Assembly: GCA_951230915.1 (NCBI GenBank)
Contig: OX579637.1
Coordinates: 8,742,001-8,806,000, forward strand
DNA: 64,000 nucleotides
Source of the DNA: Antitrichia curtipendula
Taxonomy: Eukaryota; Streptophyta; Bryopsida; Hypnales; Leucodontaceae
Direction: 5' to 3'
The notes beneath the pieces are model-generated. The model did not search any database. It saw only the letters and a program-made list of their open reading frames with translations, and had not been told where the DNA came from. The position numbers and the translations under genes were made by a program. Shown in pieces: positions 46,767 to 58,244 of the stretch. Each line of letters starts with the position of its first letter. Within the stretch, counting starts at the first letter, position 1.

Positions 46767-47186
46767 CAGTCGGACGGCAGATCTAAGCCAGGTCCGGTAC
46801 GGAACCTGTCCCGGACGTCGCGAAGCGTCCCCGGACCTGAGGTTTGTCGGACGGACCAACGCCGACCGCTTCGGGGTCGGATGGGCAGCACGCCGTCCGA
46901 CCGCCAGACCGAGACGTCCGAAATCTGGACCGGGACGTCCGAACTCGAAGCAGATTACGGCCGGCTGTCAGACGCCGGCGGTCGCTCTGGGACTGCCGTC
47001 CGATGCCCTGACCAACCCCCGTCCGATGCCCAATCCGACCAACCGTCCGATGGCCCGTCCTACACTCCTACCAGCCATCCAATGCCGCTTGCAACCCGCA
47101 TCCGACCCCCGTCCAAAGCGCCGTTCAAACCTGCCTTCCGACGATCGGTCGGTCTCCGTCCGACCAACGTCCGACTCGCCGTCCAG
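46767..47186. promoter_or_regulatory. CGTCCGA cluster upstream of gene B (bidirectional?)
   Basis: About 20 CGTCCGA/TCGGACG words in 420 bp. Unlike the others it is bounded by TATA-like boxes on both sides: TATAAGG facing gene B and TATATAAATATA facing right at 47202. Confidence 0.7.
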
Positions 47187-47201
47187 TCAGGTTTTCGGAA
47201 G

Positions 47202-47211
47202 TATATAAATA
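47202..47211 (+). promoter_or_regulatory. TATA-like box facing right
   Basis: TATATAAATA 15-20 bp after the last CGTCCGA-like word. No clear coding gene follows; a leader-exon-like stretch ends near 47290. Confidence 0.35.
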
Positions 47212-47349
47212 TAAGATTCAGTGATCTTAGGATCCTTTTCCAAGGCCCATTATTCATGAAACAAGCATCCAATGCGACGATGGCTGCTGAAATCAGGAGA
47301 TAAAAAAATCATGAACTCATGAACTTGCAACATCAAAGGTCAACCCGAG

Positions 47350-47516
47350 TAGGCGGAAGTGGTGGCTTCCTTCGTCCTTCGAACTCATTTGGGTTTGAAT
47401 TGGTCTCTAGTTCGATTCCCAGTGACATCATCTATCTTGTTTGATGATGTCACCTCCCTGATTGTGGGATTTGGTTTGGTCGTGGTAGCCAACCATACAA
47501 AAAAAAAAAAAAAAAA
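47350..47516 (+). mobile_element. Possible tRNA-derived SINE with 18-A tail
   Basis: An A-box-like GGCGGAAGTGG at 47352-47362, a B-box-like AGTTCGATTCC at 47409-47419 (57 bp apart) and a pure run of 18 A at 47499-47516. A perfect 11-bp hairpin (GTGACATCATC / GATGATGTCAC) lies between. I could not identify target duplications. Confidence 0.45.
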
Positions 47517-47594
47517 GCGTCCAACCAATTTGTGTTTGTATTTGGGAAAGAATCACGATTTGCTTGTGGAAGGGGGAGGTGTTGAAATGGAGTG

Positions 47595-47672
47595 CTTGGA
47601 AGGGGTGATCTCGAGTTTAGAAGCAGGATGTTTGTAGTACCATTCAACTACAAACATTTATGTTCTAAACTC
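47595..47672. repeat. Short inverted repeat
   Basis: CGAGTTTAGAA...GTTTGTAGT pairs with ACTACAAAC...TTCTAAACTCG around 47607-47671, a hairpin of about 25-bp arms with mismatches. Confidence 0.6.
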
Positions 47673-47859
47673 GAAATTCTCCATTCGAAACCCTCAAGAT
47701 TCGACACCTGCTCCTTCCACATGTAAATAATATTTGCTACTCACGTACAATCATGCCTTGGCTTGACGTTTTGTTTTTTTTCTTTTTTGGAGGGGGAGGG
47801 GGGCGGATAAATGACATTTAGAGTGCGACCATGATATGATTTTCATTTGATCTCTTCAA

Positions 47860-48595
47860 ATTAGAACAAAGTTTAAATGAATTGATTTTAATACTTCAAA
47901 CGTAAATGGAGGCACCATTATTTCATTTTGTGCACTTCAAATAAAACCGAAGCCACCATGATTTCACTTTGATACTTCACAAATAAAACAAAGCCACCTT
48001 CATTTAATTCACCTACTTAAAAATAAATCCAAGCCACCATGATTTAATTTTGCTAAATCACATTCAAATCTAGACACCATGATTTAAATTCTGCTTCTTC
48101 ACATTAAAATCAGCACACCTTGATTAAATTTTGCTACTTCAAATTAAAATCAAGCCACCAAAATTTAAATTTTGCTACTTCAAACAAAAATCAAGACACC
48201 ATGAATTACATTTGGCTACTTCAAACTAAAATCAAGAGACCATGATTTGAATTTTGCTACGTGAAACTAAGACCAAGCCAACATGATTTAAATTTGGTAC
48301 TTCACATTCAAATCAAGCCATTATGATTTAATTTTCCCACTTGAAACCAAAATCTAGTAACCATGATTTAATTTTTGCTACTTCACATTAAAATGGAGGC
48401 AACATAATTTAAGTTTTGGTACGTGAAACTAAAACCAAGCCACCATGATTTAGATTTTGGTACTTCACATTCAAATCAAGACACGATGATTTATATATTG
48501 CCATTTCAAGCCAATTTTGCTACTTCAAACCAAAATCAAGCCACGGTGATTTAAATTTTTCCATTTGAAACCGAAACAAAGCCACAATGATTTTA
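47860..48595. repeat. Satellite 1 of the hAT element, ~45-bp unit
   Basis: About 15 diverged units with the core CAAGCCACCATGATTTAA[A]TTTTGCTACTTCAAA. AT-rich, non-coding. Confidence 0.75.
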
Positions 48596-49255
48596 AAAAG
48601 GATATCCAATCATTTCTTTTTCAATATGGTCTAGCGTTGATTTATGTGTTTTCCTAGATAAATAAGAATAACCATTATCCCATATGCCCCTTATTATGGT
48701 GTCGTCTTTAATTTCATAAGGATATCCAATTTTTTTTTCCACTACGGTCTAACGTTAAGTCATGTTTTTTCCTAAAGAAATAAGAATACCCGTATGCCTC
48801 CTTATTATGGTGTTGTCACTAATTTCATAAGGGTACCCATTTTTTGTGCATGAGTGTGGTTGATCCACATTTCTTTTACAAGAATAACTAAGTTGTCTCT
48901 CTGAGCTTCTAGATGCCCCCCTATTTGGACATGTTCATCATGTACAATTCTACGACACTTGACAGACAATTGTTCATTTGTGATGCAATGTTTTTAAAGA
49001 AAACACTAAAACGGGGATTGCATAGGAATTAATCATCACATTTTAATATAAAATTAGAAATTCCAAACTTCAACAAACTTACATAAGTACAAGTCTGAAC
49101 TCTAAATGTTTGCCAAATTTTTTAGAAGTTATAGACTTGTATGCATGGAAGCTTTCAAAATGTGCCTACACAATTCAGTAGTGTGCATAGAAATTCTTTA
49201 CATGAACTGACATCATTGCATACTCTGAACAAACAAATATTATGAACGTATTCCA
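48596..49255. other. Non-coding, short direct duplication
   Basis: Two blocks sharing CATAAGGATATCCAAT / CTA[GA]CGTTGA / CCTTATTATGGTG (48600-48710 and 48715-48840) indicate a local duplication of about 110 bp. No gene. Confidence 0.45.
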
Positions 49256-49257
49256 GG

Positions 49258-49308
49258 TCAAGGGTTTAGGGTTTAGGATTTAGGGTTTAGGTTTAGGATT
49301 TAGGGTTC
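49258..49308. repeat. Interstitial telomere-like repeat (TTTAGGG)n
   Basis: About seven TTTAGGG or TTTAGGAT/TTAGG variants inside the hAT element, opposite in orientation to the tract at 8.7 kb. Confidence 0.8.
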
Positions 49309-49905
49309 AATTTCTGACAATAATTTCAGGTTCTTCCAACATAGCTTTGGAAAGGAATCTACAGGAGGTTCAGAAATCCTAATTCCCTCTCGCATTAATG
49401 CAATTTGAATTAAGGTAGAACTACCTATCACCCCCTTGATTTGCAATCTGAATATTTTGGGGCCAATTTCAATAGTGGTACATATTTTTCTGAGGTGTGT
49501 GCTTGTTTCACAAATCAAACCCAAGTGGAATTATAATTTTTCGATTAAAACTGTAATTTCTATAAATTTTTGAAGTAATTGGAGTGAAATTACAAAACCG
49601 TCAGTAGACTACAGAAATAAACGTTCCCTAATGAACCATAACCGCCCAAGTCAAGTACAAAATACTGACCATTAATGGAGTGACACATTATCCCTTGTTG
49701 TCATAAAAAATCAGATTCTATCATAGAACGCTTTAATTTCTGTCATAAGACGAATGAAAGTGGATGTTTTGTGGACAGATTTGGATGTTTTATGGACAAA
49801 ATTAGGTGACGGAATTGGGCTGGTCTACTCACTGAGTTGGAAAACTAACGATAATGGGCTGGTTTACCTTAAAACTCCCCCTTTTTCCCTGCCCCAGTAT
49901 CCACG
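49309..49905. other. No gene recognised
   Basis: AT-rich spacer before the gene C promoter cluster. Confidence 0.4.
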
Positions 49906-49909
49906 CTGT

Positions 49910-50240
49910 CTGATCAAAACGCCGTCCGACCACTTGGGCGTCTGAAACTAGAGCCGTCCGAAACTACATCCGTCCGATCTACTGGCGTCCAAAATGAAGC
50001 CGTCCGACAAGGCTCGATTCTGGTCGTCCGAAGTTGCTGCCAGCCTCCCGCTGCCCCGTCCGACGATCGGTCGGTCGCTCCGACCGATTTTTCCGTTCCC
50101 TCGGTCATCCACCTTTCGTCTGTGGCTGTGCGATTAGACATCCAGAGCTTGGTGGCCATCCGATTTGGGCGTCCGAACCTGGAGCCGTTCGATGTCCAGA
50201 GCGACGTACGCCCCGTCTGACTATTTAAGGGCGCGTCGGT
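49910..50240. promoter_or_regulatory. CGTCCGA cluster upstream of gene C
   Basis: About 12 CGTCCGA-type words, predominantly forward (CGTCCGAC, CGTCCGAA), within 330 bp, ending at a TATTTAAG TATA-like box (50222-50229). Confidence 0.7.
50222..50229 (+). promoter_or_regulatory. TATA-like box of gene C
   Basis: TATTTAAG, directly after the cluster and about 300 bp before the gene C ATG. Confidence 0.4.
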
Positions 50241-50525
50241 CGGCTCACTTTTCACAGTCGTTTTCCTTGCGGAGTGGGCTGATCCAGCCCCTTCGGGATT
50301 CTGCGCGCCTCTTCCAGCTTGGTGTGTGAACGGCTGTGGCCTGTGGTTGGAGATTGAGGTGCTGTTAGTCCTAAGTCAGGTTTTGAAAATCGAAACTAAT
50401 TTGTTTTTATAATGTGCAAGTCCCCTTTTTTCATCCACATTCTAACTTCATAGCATTGCACGCATGTGTTGAAAAAATCAATTACAATTCTAAAATCAAC
50501 TCCTAAAAACGTAATCAAAATTACC

Positions 50526-51596
50526 ATGCCACGTAGAGAAAGTGCACCGAAGGGAATATCACAAGAGATGAATTGGGTAGAATGGGAAAATCCTCTTTGC
50601 GTAGCGGAACCGGGATGGCAAGAAGAGCCCAAAAAAGTGTGGGATTGCACAACGTGCAAAAAGTATGTGAAAATGACACACATCTCCAAACTGTGGTCAC
50701 GTGCTCGTGCGGAGGTACAAGCTCGACGTTGGGAAGGGCAAATGACCACGTGCAATAGCGTCCATTTTGTTCGCCGGTACGAAGAGATTCTATCAGCATG
50801 CGGTTTACCAATGTCAAAAACAAATGTCATGACCTATTCGACTATAGCCATGGTGTGGGCGGAGATTGTACTTCACAAAGACGTAGATTGGAAAATGGTG
50901 TGTGGGAAAAATGTAAAAAATCTGAATCGCCGACAGCACATGATTTATACCAATTGGGTTGGAGCGAGCGATTGCTTGCCAGAGTGGTCCAATTGAGGGC
51001 ATTCTGGAACACCGTCGGTTGTGTTGCTTGACTCAGAGGATGATGTTTTGGACGACGATGATGTTCCCGATGTTGAAGCACCTGTGACATTTGGAGAGAG
51101 ACACGAACTGCGAGAAGCTCGCGAAGACATTGAGTACGAGGAACAGATGCGAGAGGCAATGCGTCGAAGCGTGGAGGATTGTGGTTGACAACATGGGCAT
51201 GACCCATCGCACCACCTTGACCATGGTTCACGTGCCCCACAAGATTTAGGAAGAAATTCACAATACGGTAATGCATCCTAAGGTGGCTCTCGAAGCACGC
51301 GGTATGACGATGCTAGCCAAGGTGGCTCCCAATACTATCTTGGGAGGACTGCACCCGCTTCATATCATCATCATGGAGGTTCTTATTATGGTGGTTCAAG
51401 TGAAGGAGGGTCCCAGCACAATGTTCCCATTCCTCCTCCTCCTCCTTTTGGAGGTCCTTACTGTCCAAATTACGAAAAAGTAGTGGCTCCAAGTGGACAG
51501 GGAGACACCTACGGAGGAGGACCATATCTTGGTGTTTATAGGTCTGGTTCTAGAGGCCCAAATAAGAGAGATGATACCAATTCTGATTCAGAGTAA
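50526..51596 (+). pseudogene. hAT cargo gene C: B-type N-domain plus low-complexity tail
   Basis: One continuous frame of about 356 codons with stops at 50994 (TGA), about 51186 (TGA) and about 51279 (TAA). Residues 1-150 (CTTCKKYVKMTHISKLWSR, TCNSVHF, LPMSK, KDVDW, LNRRQHMIY) are homologous to the start of gene B. Cys/His spacing (C-x2-C then C-x3-H) could bind zinc. Then an acidic segment (LLDSEDDVLDDDDVPD), a charged helix, and a Gly/Ser/Tyr/His-rich tail with five-proline run. The third stop falls within a repeated ASQGGS motif where CAA is expected. No frameshift is needed. Likely a nucleic-acid or protein-binding accessory factor; function unknown. Confidence 0.7.
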
Positions 51597-51599
51597 AGC

Positions 51600-52225
51600 A
51601 ATGTTTTGTCTTATAGTGCAAGCCTGAGCACCTTATCCATTGATTGTAATGGCCGTGGATTGTTGTTGTCGGCAAGCATTGTATAGTGATGTTGGGGAAT
51701 TGTAGTTCCTGATTTTCTAAGTTAGTGGGATTAAGTTTTTATGTCCATATAGAAGTACATTAGTAGCCATGTGATGGTATTATCCTTGAATACCGTTGTT
51801 GCATAACCAATGATTTTTTTAATATACATATGGTATCGGTCCGCGTTCTACAACTGAGTGGCATATGTAAGTCTCTAGCAAAGAACATAATGACTTCCGT
51901 ACTGACCTCAAAAAATGCATTGTATAAGTTATTTTTCCAAGAAATGATTGACGCATCACATTGTGCCCCCCAAACATAGTTCATACCTTCTGCATCATGC
52001 TTGTAGTCCAAATTGAGTGAATGAAAACTTCACATTTAAATCCGAAGCATAATGTTACCGGAAATTGGTATTGTTTTTAGTTTTGGTGGTGGATTTATAT
52101 TACCTCCACTTCTCTTTTTTTTGCTTCTGTTTCATTATCATTCATTCCATTCACCTTTTTTGCTTTTAGTTTCCTTTCCATTCATTCCCAATTTTTATTA
52201 AATCTGGAGTTTCAGTACTTGGACT
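51600..52225. other. No gene recognised
   Basis: Probable 3' flank of gene C and AT-rich spacer. Confidence 0.4.
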
Positions 52226-52239
52226 ACAAATGAGAGACC

Positions 52240-52735
52240 CTGTTGCAAAAAATCTGAAGTTTCATTATCATTCATTCCCCTTCCTTTTATGTTTTCAGAG
52301 GACCATCATTCTTTTCCAATTTTTTTTTGCTTTATGTTTCCTTGTCATGAACTTGCACATTTTTGGGGGCTTTTTGTTTTGTGATCATTCATTCCCAATA
52401 TTTTTGGGCCTCACGTTCCCTTGGCATGAATTCCCCAATTTTTTTGGGCTTTATGTTGTCTTGTCATGCATTCCCAATTTTTTTTGGTATATGTTGCCTT
52501 GTCATGCATTCCCCAATTCCCATGTTTTCAGACTTTCCTTTTCTTGGTCGTTCATTCCCAATTATTTTTGGGCTTATTGTTTCTTTGTCATGCCATCCCT
52601 ATTTTTTGGGGGTTTCTGATCTTGTTAGTCATTCCCCAATTTTTAGGGCTTCAAGTTTTTTTGTCGTTCATTTCCCATTTTTTTGGGCTCTCAGTCTACT
52701 TGTCATTTTTTTCCAATTTTTTTCCAAGTGTTAAC
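52240..52735. repeat. Satellite 2 of the hAT element, ~45-55-bp unit
   Basis: About ten diverged units around CATTCATTCCCCAATTTTTTTGGGCTT[TC][AG]TGTT[TG][CT]CTTGTCATG-like sequence. Overlapping ORFs (repeated HAFPNF-like residues) are by-products of the repeat. Confidence 0.75.
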
Positions 52736-53280
52736 CCTAAATGCCAAAGCCACACAAATGTGGTGTTTGCAGAACTTTGAAGTTCAATAAAACCTAACCA
52801 AGTTGCTATTTTTAGTAGTTTATACTTTTAGAAAATTCTTCTTGAAGTCTAGTTTTAGCTACAAAAGTCTAATCTTGAAAATAAATGATAGTGGTTTTTC
52901 TATTCAAGTTTTTGTACAAGGGTACCCATTGCAAATTTGCAATCTTAACTTCCCTTTCTGTTGAGAGCTCTTTGAAATGAGCCTCAAATATACTAGATCT
53001 TGGAGGAAAATTCACATTCAAAATCCATTTAATAAAATTGTAGAGTACATTTGAAAAAGCCATAAATTGATTGGGATTATACAAGTTAGGGCTGTTAGGC
53101 CCTTTAACAGTTTAACCTCATATTATTTTGGTCACCAAATTTTTAGATTTATCTTTCAATGGAAGAAGATTGAAAGATTTTAGCAGTTCTAGCACCCTCA
53201 TGGTCAAACATTATAATCTTGAAATCCATCCGTAATATTCTTTTTTTTTTTTTTTGCTATGAGACCTCTAACATGTGTAG
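52736..53280. other. No gene recognised
   Basis: AT-rich spacer, ends with a T14 run at 53240-53254. Confidence 0.4.
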
Positions 53281-53284
53281 TTTG

Positions 53285-53690
53285 AATCTGTCCCCACTGG
53301 GAACCCCGTCCGACCCTGACCCCGACCAAGAACCCGGCTGACCAAACTATCCAAAACCCGGACGAACCACCCGTCCGATACCCCGTCCGACACAACCGTC
53401 CGAGAACCTCTGCGTCCGCCCCTGACCCCGATCGACAACCCGACCAATTGAATTGTCCCAAAACCCGTCTAAACCACCCGTCCGAGAACCGCTGCGTCCG
53501 ACCTGTAACCGTTCGAAAATCTGTCGGATACCCCGTCCGATACCCGTTATAGCCGTCCGATCGGTCGGTTTCATCGGACGGCCGAGTCGCGACCGATTGA
53601 TCGGACGGCGGAGAATCGAGCTGACCGCCGAGAAGGCCGTCCGACAAGTATAAGAGTGCCGGACGGCCTGACCGCCCTCACTCTTGCCTT
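53285..53690. promoter_or_regulatory. CGTCCGA cluster upstream of gene D
   Basis: About 16 CGTCCGA words, nearly all forward, often as CCCGTCCGATACC or CCGTCCGAGAACC, in 400 bp; ends at a TATAAGAG TATA-like box. Confidence 0.72.
53649..53656 (+). promoter_or_regulatory. TATA-like box of gene D
   Basis: TATAAGAG right after GTCCGACAAG. A leader exon probably follows, with acceptor TAGTACAGTTCAG before the ATG at 53904. Confidence 0.5.
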
Positions 53691-53903
53691 CTCCCTTGTG
53701 TTTAACAAGAGGAGCGGAGAGCTTAGTGGTTTATCCTCCATTGGCTCCTTTCTTAGGAAAGGCAAGAGTCGGATTACAGGGGCCCCCTTATTGCTGTTTT
53801 TTTCAGTTTGGGCGTGGCGGTGTATGCATTATTTTTGATTTGAAGTGAAATCCCGAGTTCAATTTCATCTTTTGAATATTCATTGATAGTACAGTTCAGC
53901 AAG

Positions 53904-55742
53904 ATGCCAAGGCCAAAGAAGGGAGGGAAAGGCAAGCGGGTGCTGTCAGATGATGAAGAAGCTAGGATAACTAAGGAATATCCCACAGATGCTTGCAAAG
54001 CATTTTTGATCGAATTTACTGTCAAGTTTTATGAGTCCGAAAGCACCACGTCCATGGATAGCAAATATGTTAGATAACAAGAGGAATGCATTCAAAAATT
54101 CAAAGACGACATGACGCAGAAGATGTTAGAAGTACTGAACGTTCCGCAATGGAGGCATGAGATGGACAAACCGCGCTTCAACAAATTCTTGGCGAACAGG
54201 GTGAACGATGCATTTTGGAATGCCAAGGTGATTGTAGAAAAATACAGCAAGAGCTACCATGCACAGGATGCAGACTTTGAGCAAGTCATTCTCAGGGCAG
54301 ACTTGTTTATTCAACAGTGCCGTCCATTTGCTAATTCACGGAATAGGCAAGGGTCAATGTTTTACTGTCAAGTTTTATGAGTCCGAAAGCACCACGTCCA
54401 TGGATAGCAAATATGTTAGATATCAAGAGGAATGCATTCAAAAATTCAAAGACGACATGACGCAGAAGATGTTAGAAGTACTGAACGTTCCGCAATGGAG
54501 GCATGAGATGGACAAACCGCGCTTCAACAAATTCTTGGCGAACAGGGTGAACGATGCATTTTGGAATGCCAAGGTGATTGTAGAAAAATACAGCAAGAGC
54601 TACCATGCACAGGATGCAGACTTTGAGCAAGTCATTCTCAGGGCAGACTTGTTTATTCAACAGTGCCGTCCATTTGCTAATTCACGGAATAGGCAAGGGT
54701 CAATGTTTTGGTGGAAGAGCGTTGAGGGAATGGCAGAATTGCAGAAGGGGCGACGGCATCTTGTAGCGCTTCCAGAAACAACAAGGGTGATTGCACAAGA
54801 TGACAAAGTCATGATGGGCTGGTATGCAACAATTCGTAGGGTCCGAATTGAAGGATGTCCTGGGATACCCGTATTTTGGGAGTTTGCATCAAAGGTATCT
54901 CGCCAACATGGCATACAACCAAAACTTGCAAAATTAGAACACCAAAACAAGTCAATGGCAGTGAGGATTCCACATGATGGAGTCATACGATTTTATGCAA
55001 TGCATGCAACAAACAACAAAGGGTATTTGTACTAGTGGATGGCGGAACACTGCGGCAAATGTTGAACTTGGATGTGCAATATCCAGACAACATAGGTATT
55101 GCTTTGGCTTGTGCAAACGCTGATCCCGAAGAGGTGATTTGAGCTTTCCGTCTCGCTCGTTGGAGAAGGAAGTGCACGGAGCTTGCATGGGCATTGCTGC
55201 ACATCATGAATGCAGTGCACAATGCTGGACATCTCCACAATGATATTTCCCCGGACAACATCATGTTTCACTTTCCCAAAGACGAGTCCCTAGTCTACAT
55301 TGGAGTTTGCAATTGGGGCTTGACTTCCGTAAATAGCGAAGCACCCAAATCCTTGTACACGTTCACATCTGCAGGTGAGAAGGAAGAAGCTTTGCGAAGG
55401 AGGTGGTGGGTAGACCCCAATATTGCATATTTGCATAAGAGAAATGCAGATGTGGAAGTCATTCCCAATTTATCACGAAAATCAGAGGAATATGCGGTGG
55501 ATCAAATAGCTCAGAAGATCAATAAACAGTGCATGTCAGTGGCCTACCACAAGTTACACCGGGAAACCCAAGGACATACAAAGCTTAGCCATGAGGATTT
55601 GGCAATGGTGTTTCATCAATACTTAGAGCGACTTTGCAATGAAGACAACGGTTCACGAGGTAGTTTGGCTGAAATTACCAATCGATTTACCAATTCTTAC
55701 AATTGGCCAATACCAGATGAACACTTCCGACATTCATATTAG
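53904..55742 (+). pseudogene. hAT cargo gene D: protein-kinase-like
   Basis: Starts MPRPKKGGKGKRVLSDDEE (basic, AT-hook-like). The N-terminal 120 residues are unknown (YVRYQEEC, VPQWRHEMDKPRF). A 346-bp tandem duplication (54015-54706) breaks the frame. The C-terminal half reads as a kinase: HDGVIRFYAMHA and GGTLRQML (N-lobe-like), ALLHIMNAVHNAGHLHNDISPDNIMFHF (catalytic loop H-N-D-I-S-P-D-N) and VYIGVCNWGL where an Asp-Phe/Trp-Gly metal-binding motif is expected (Asp is Asn). Frame change near 55035 and TGA at 55139. The target is unknown; the Asp-to-Asn change argues against activity. Confidence 0.68.
54015..54706 (+). repeat. Exact 346-bp tandem duplication within gene D
   Basis: 54015-54360 and 54361-54706 appear identical except one base at about 54077/54423 (TAA against TAT). 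Period 346 is not a multiple of three. Confidence 0.9.
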
Positions 55743-56105
55743 TACTTGAGCGTACTATATAGACTATAGAACTGTAGAAGTATTTAATCAACGTAGAAGT
55801 GAGGATTTACGTTTGCGGACCATGTGGCCTAAATAGTATTATTTTCCATTTCCAGTATATACCAATTTATATGCAATTGGATGTACATTTTGGATTCTAT
55901 AGTGTTTTGGAATTGTATATCCTCTCCATCATTTTTTATATGAAATATATAAACTGCTTTAACAAAAACTGCATAAATTCTTGTCCATGGATGTTGGATT
56001 GATAAGGTTCTGTGAGAAGTTGTATGAATTGTCATATGAACGTGCATGTAATAGGACAATGCAAATGGAATATATTATATGTAGGTTTTTAGTAATATCT
56101 ACCCA
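55743..56105. other. No gene recognised
   Basis: 3' flank of gene D, AT-rich. Confidence 0.4.
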
Positions 56106-58235
56106 GTTTTTTTTAAATTCAATACCCTTTAGGGTATTCAATTTCCTATTGTACCCATTTTTTGAAAAAATTGAATACCCTTTACTTCTTTAGGGTATTC
56201 AATTTCCTGTTCCACCCATTTAAAAAAAAACTGAATACCCTCTAGGATAATCAATTTCCTATTGTACCCATGTCTTTAAATAAATTGAATACCCTCCAGG
56301 AATCTAGGGTATTCAATATGTATTCTATCTAGTTTTTTTTCAAAATGGAATATCCTTGAGGGTATTGGATTTGAAGAAACATCCATTTAAGAAAAAAAAT
56401 GAATACCCTAGAGGAGTAGAGGGTATCATCTATATCTATTGTACCCATTTTTTTTGCAAATTAAATATCCTTCAGGGTATTCAGTTTCCCATTCTACCCA
56501 TTTAAAAAAAATATTGAATACCCTAAAGGGTATTCAATTTCCTATTCTACCCATTTAAAAAAAATATTGAATACCCTAAAGGGTATTCAATTTCCTATTC
56601 TACCCATTTTATTTTTAAAATTCAATATCCTAGAGCATATTCAATTTCCTATTCTACCTATTTTAAAAAAAATTGAATATCCTCTACGGTGTTCAAATTC
56701 CTATTCTACTCATTTTTAAAAGAAAATTGAATTTCCTCTAGGATATTCAATTTCCTATTCAACCCATTTAAAAAAAAATTCAACACCCTAGAGGGTATTC
56801 AATTTCCTACTGTATCAATTCATTTTTTTAAATTTAATATCCTCCAGGGTATTCAATTTCCTATTCTACCCATTTTGGGTTTAAAATTGAATACTCTAGA
56901 GGGTAAGAGGGTATTCAATTTCCTATTCTACCCATCTTTTAAAAAAATTCAATACACTAGTCCCTAGAGGATATTCAATTTCCTATTCTACTCATTTAAA
57001 AAAAAAATTGAATACCCTTTAGAGAATTACGGTATCCAATTTCCTATTCTACCCATTTAAAAAAAAATTCAATATCCTAAAGGGTACTGAATATGTATTC
57101 TACCTATTTTTTTGAAAAAATTGACTTTCCTCTAGGGTATTCAGTTTCCTATTTGACCCATTTAAAAAAAAATTCAACACCCTAGAGGGTATTCAATTTC
57201 CTATTCTACCAATGTTTCTTTTAAAATTTAGTACCCTTCAAGGTATTCAATTTCCTATTCTATCTATATTTTGTTAAAAATTGAATACCTTAGAGGGTAT
57301 TCAATTTCCTATTCTACCCATCTTTTTTTAAAATTCAATACCCTAGAGGATATTCAATTTCCTATTCTATGCATTTTAAAAAAAAAATTCAATATCTTAG
57401 AGGGTATTTAATATGCATATTCTACCTATTTTTTTGAAAAATCGAACATCCTAGAGGGTATTCAATTTGAAAAAATATCCATTTAAGAAAAAAAATGAAT
57501 ACCTTAGAGGGTATTATCTATATCTATTTTACCTATTGTTTTTCAAATTAAATACCCTTTAGGATATTTAATACCCTATTCTACCCATTTAAAAAAAAAT
57601 TGAATACCCTGGAGGGTATTGAAATTCCTATTCTACCCATTTTTATTTTATCAAAATTGAATACCCTAAAAGATATTCAATTTGCTATTGTACCCATTAT
57701 CAAAAAAAATTGAATATCCCTTAGGGTATTCAATTTCCTATTCTACCCATTTTAAAAAAAAATACATTACCTTCAAGGTATTCAATTTCCTATTCTACGC
57801 ATTTAAAAACAAAATTGAATACCCTTTTGGGTATTTAATACCCTATTGTACCCATTTAAAAAAAAATTGAATACCCTCTAGGGCATTCAAATTCCTATTA
57901 TATCCATTTTTTTCCCAAATTGAATATCCTTAAGGAGTGGAGGATGTTCAATTTCCTATTCTATCCATTTTTAAAAAATAATTGAATTTCCTATAGGATA
58001 TTCTATTTCCTATTCAACCCATTTAAAAAAAAATTGATTACCCTACAAGGTATTCAATTTCCTATTCCACCTATTTCTAAAAAAAATTCAATACCGCCCG
58101 GGATATTCAATTTTCTATTCTACCCATTTTTAGAAAAAATTCAATACCCTAGAGAGTATTTAGTTTCCTATTCTATCCATTTCTTTTTGAAATTGAATAC
58201 CTTAAAGGCTTTTCAATTTGAAAAAATATTTATTT
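56106..58235. repeat. Satellite 3 of the hAT element, ~50-60-bp unit with palindromic core
   Basis: About 38-40 units of the type TTGAATACCCTAGAGGGTATTCAA, then TTTCCTATTCTACCCATTT and an A6-A9 run. Each unit contains a palindrome around CTAGAG/CTCTAG. Some adjacent units (for example 56508-56600) are near-identical, so amplification is partly recent. Confidence 0.88.
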
Positions 58236-58244
58236 AAGAAAAAA

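Noticed and set aside
46881..47303. ORF over the gene B promoter cluster
   Set aside because: Open only because the CGTCCGA words lack stops in that frame; it overlaps the cluster and has no homologue in the window.
52230..52780. ORFs of Phe/Pro/His-rich repeats in three frames
   Set aside because: By-products of satellite 2.
57682..58237. ORFs with repeated EYPLGY-like residues
   Set aside because: By-products of satellite 3.
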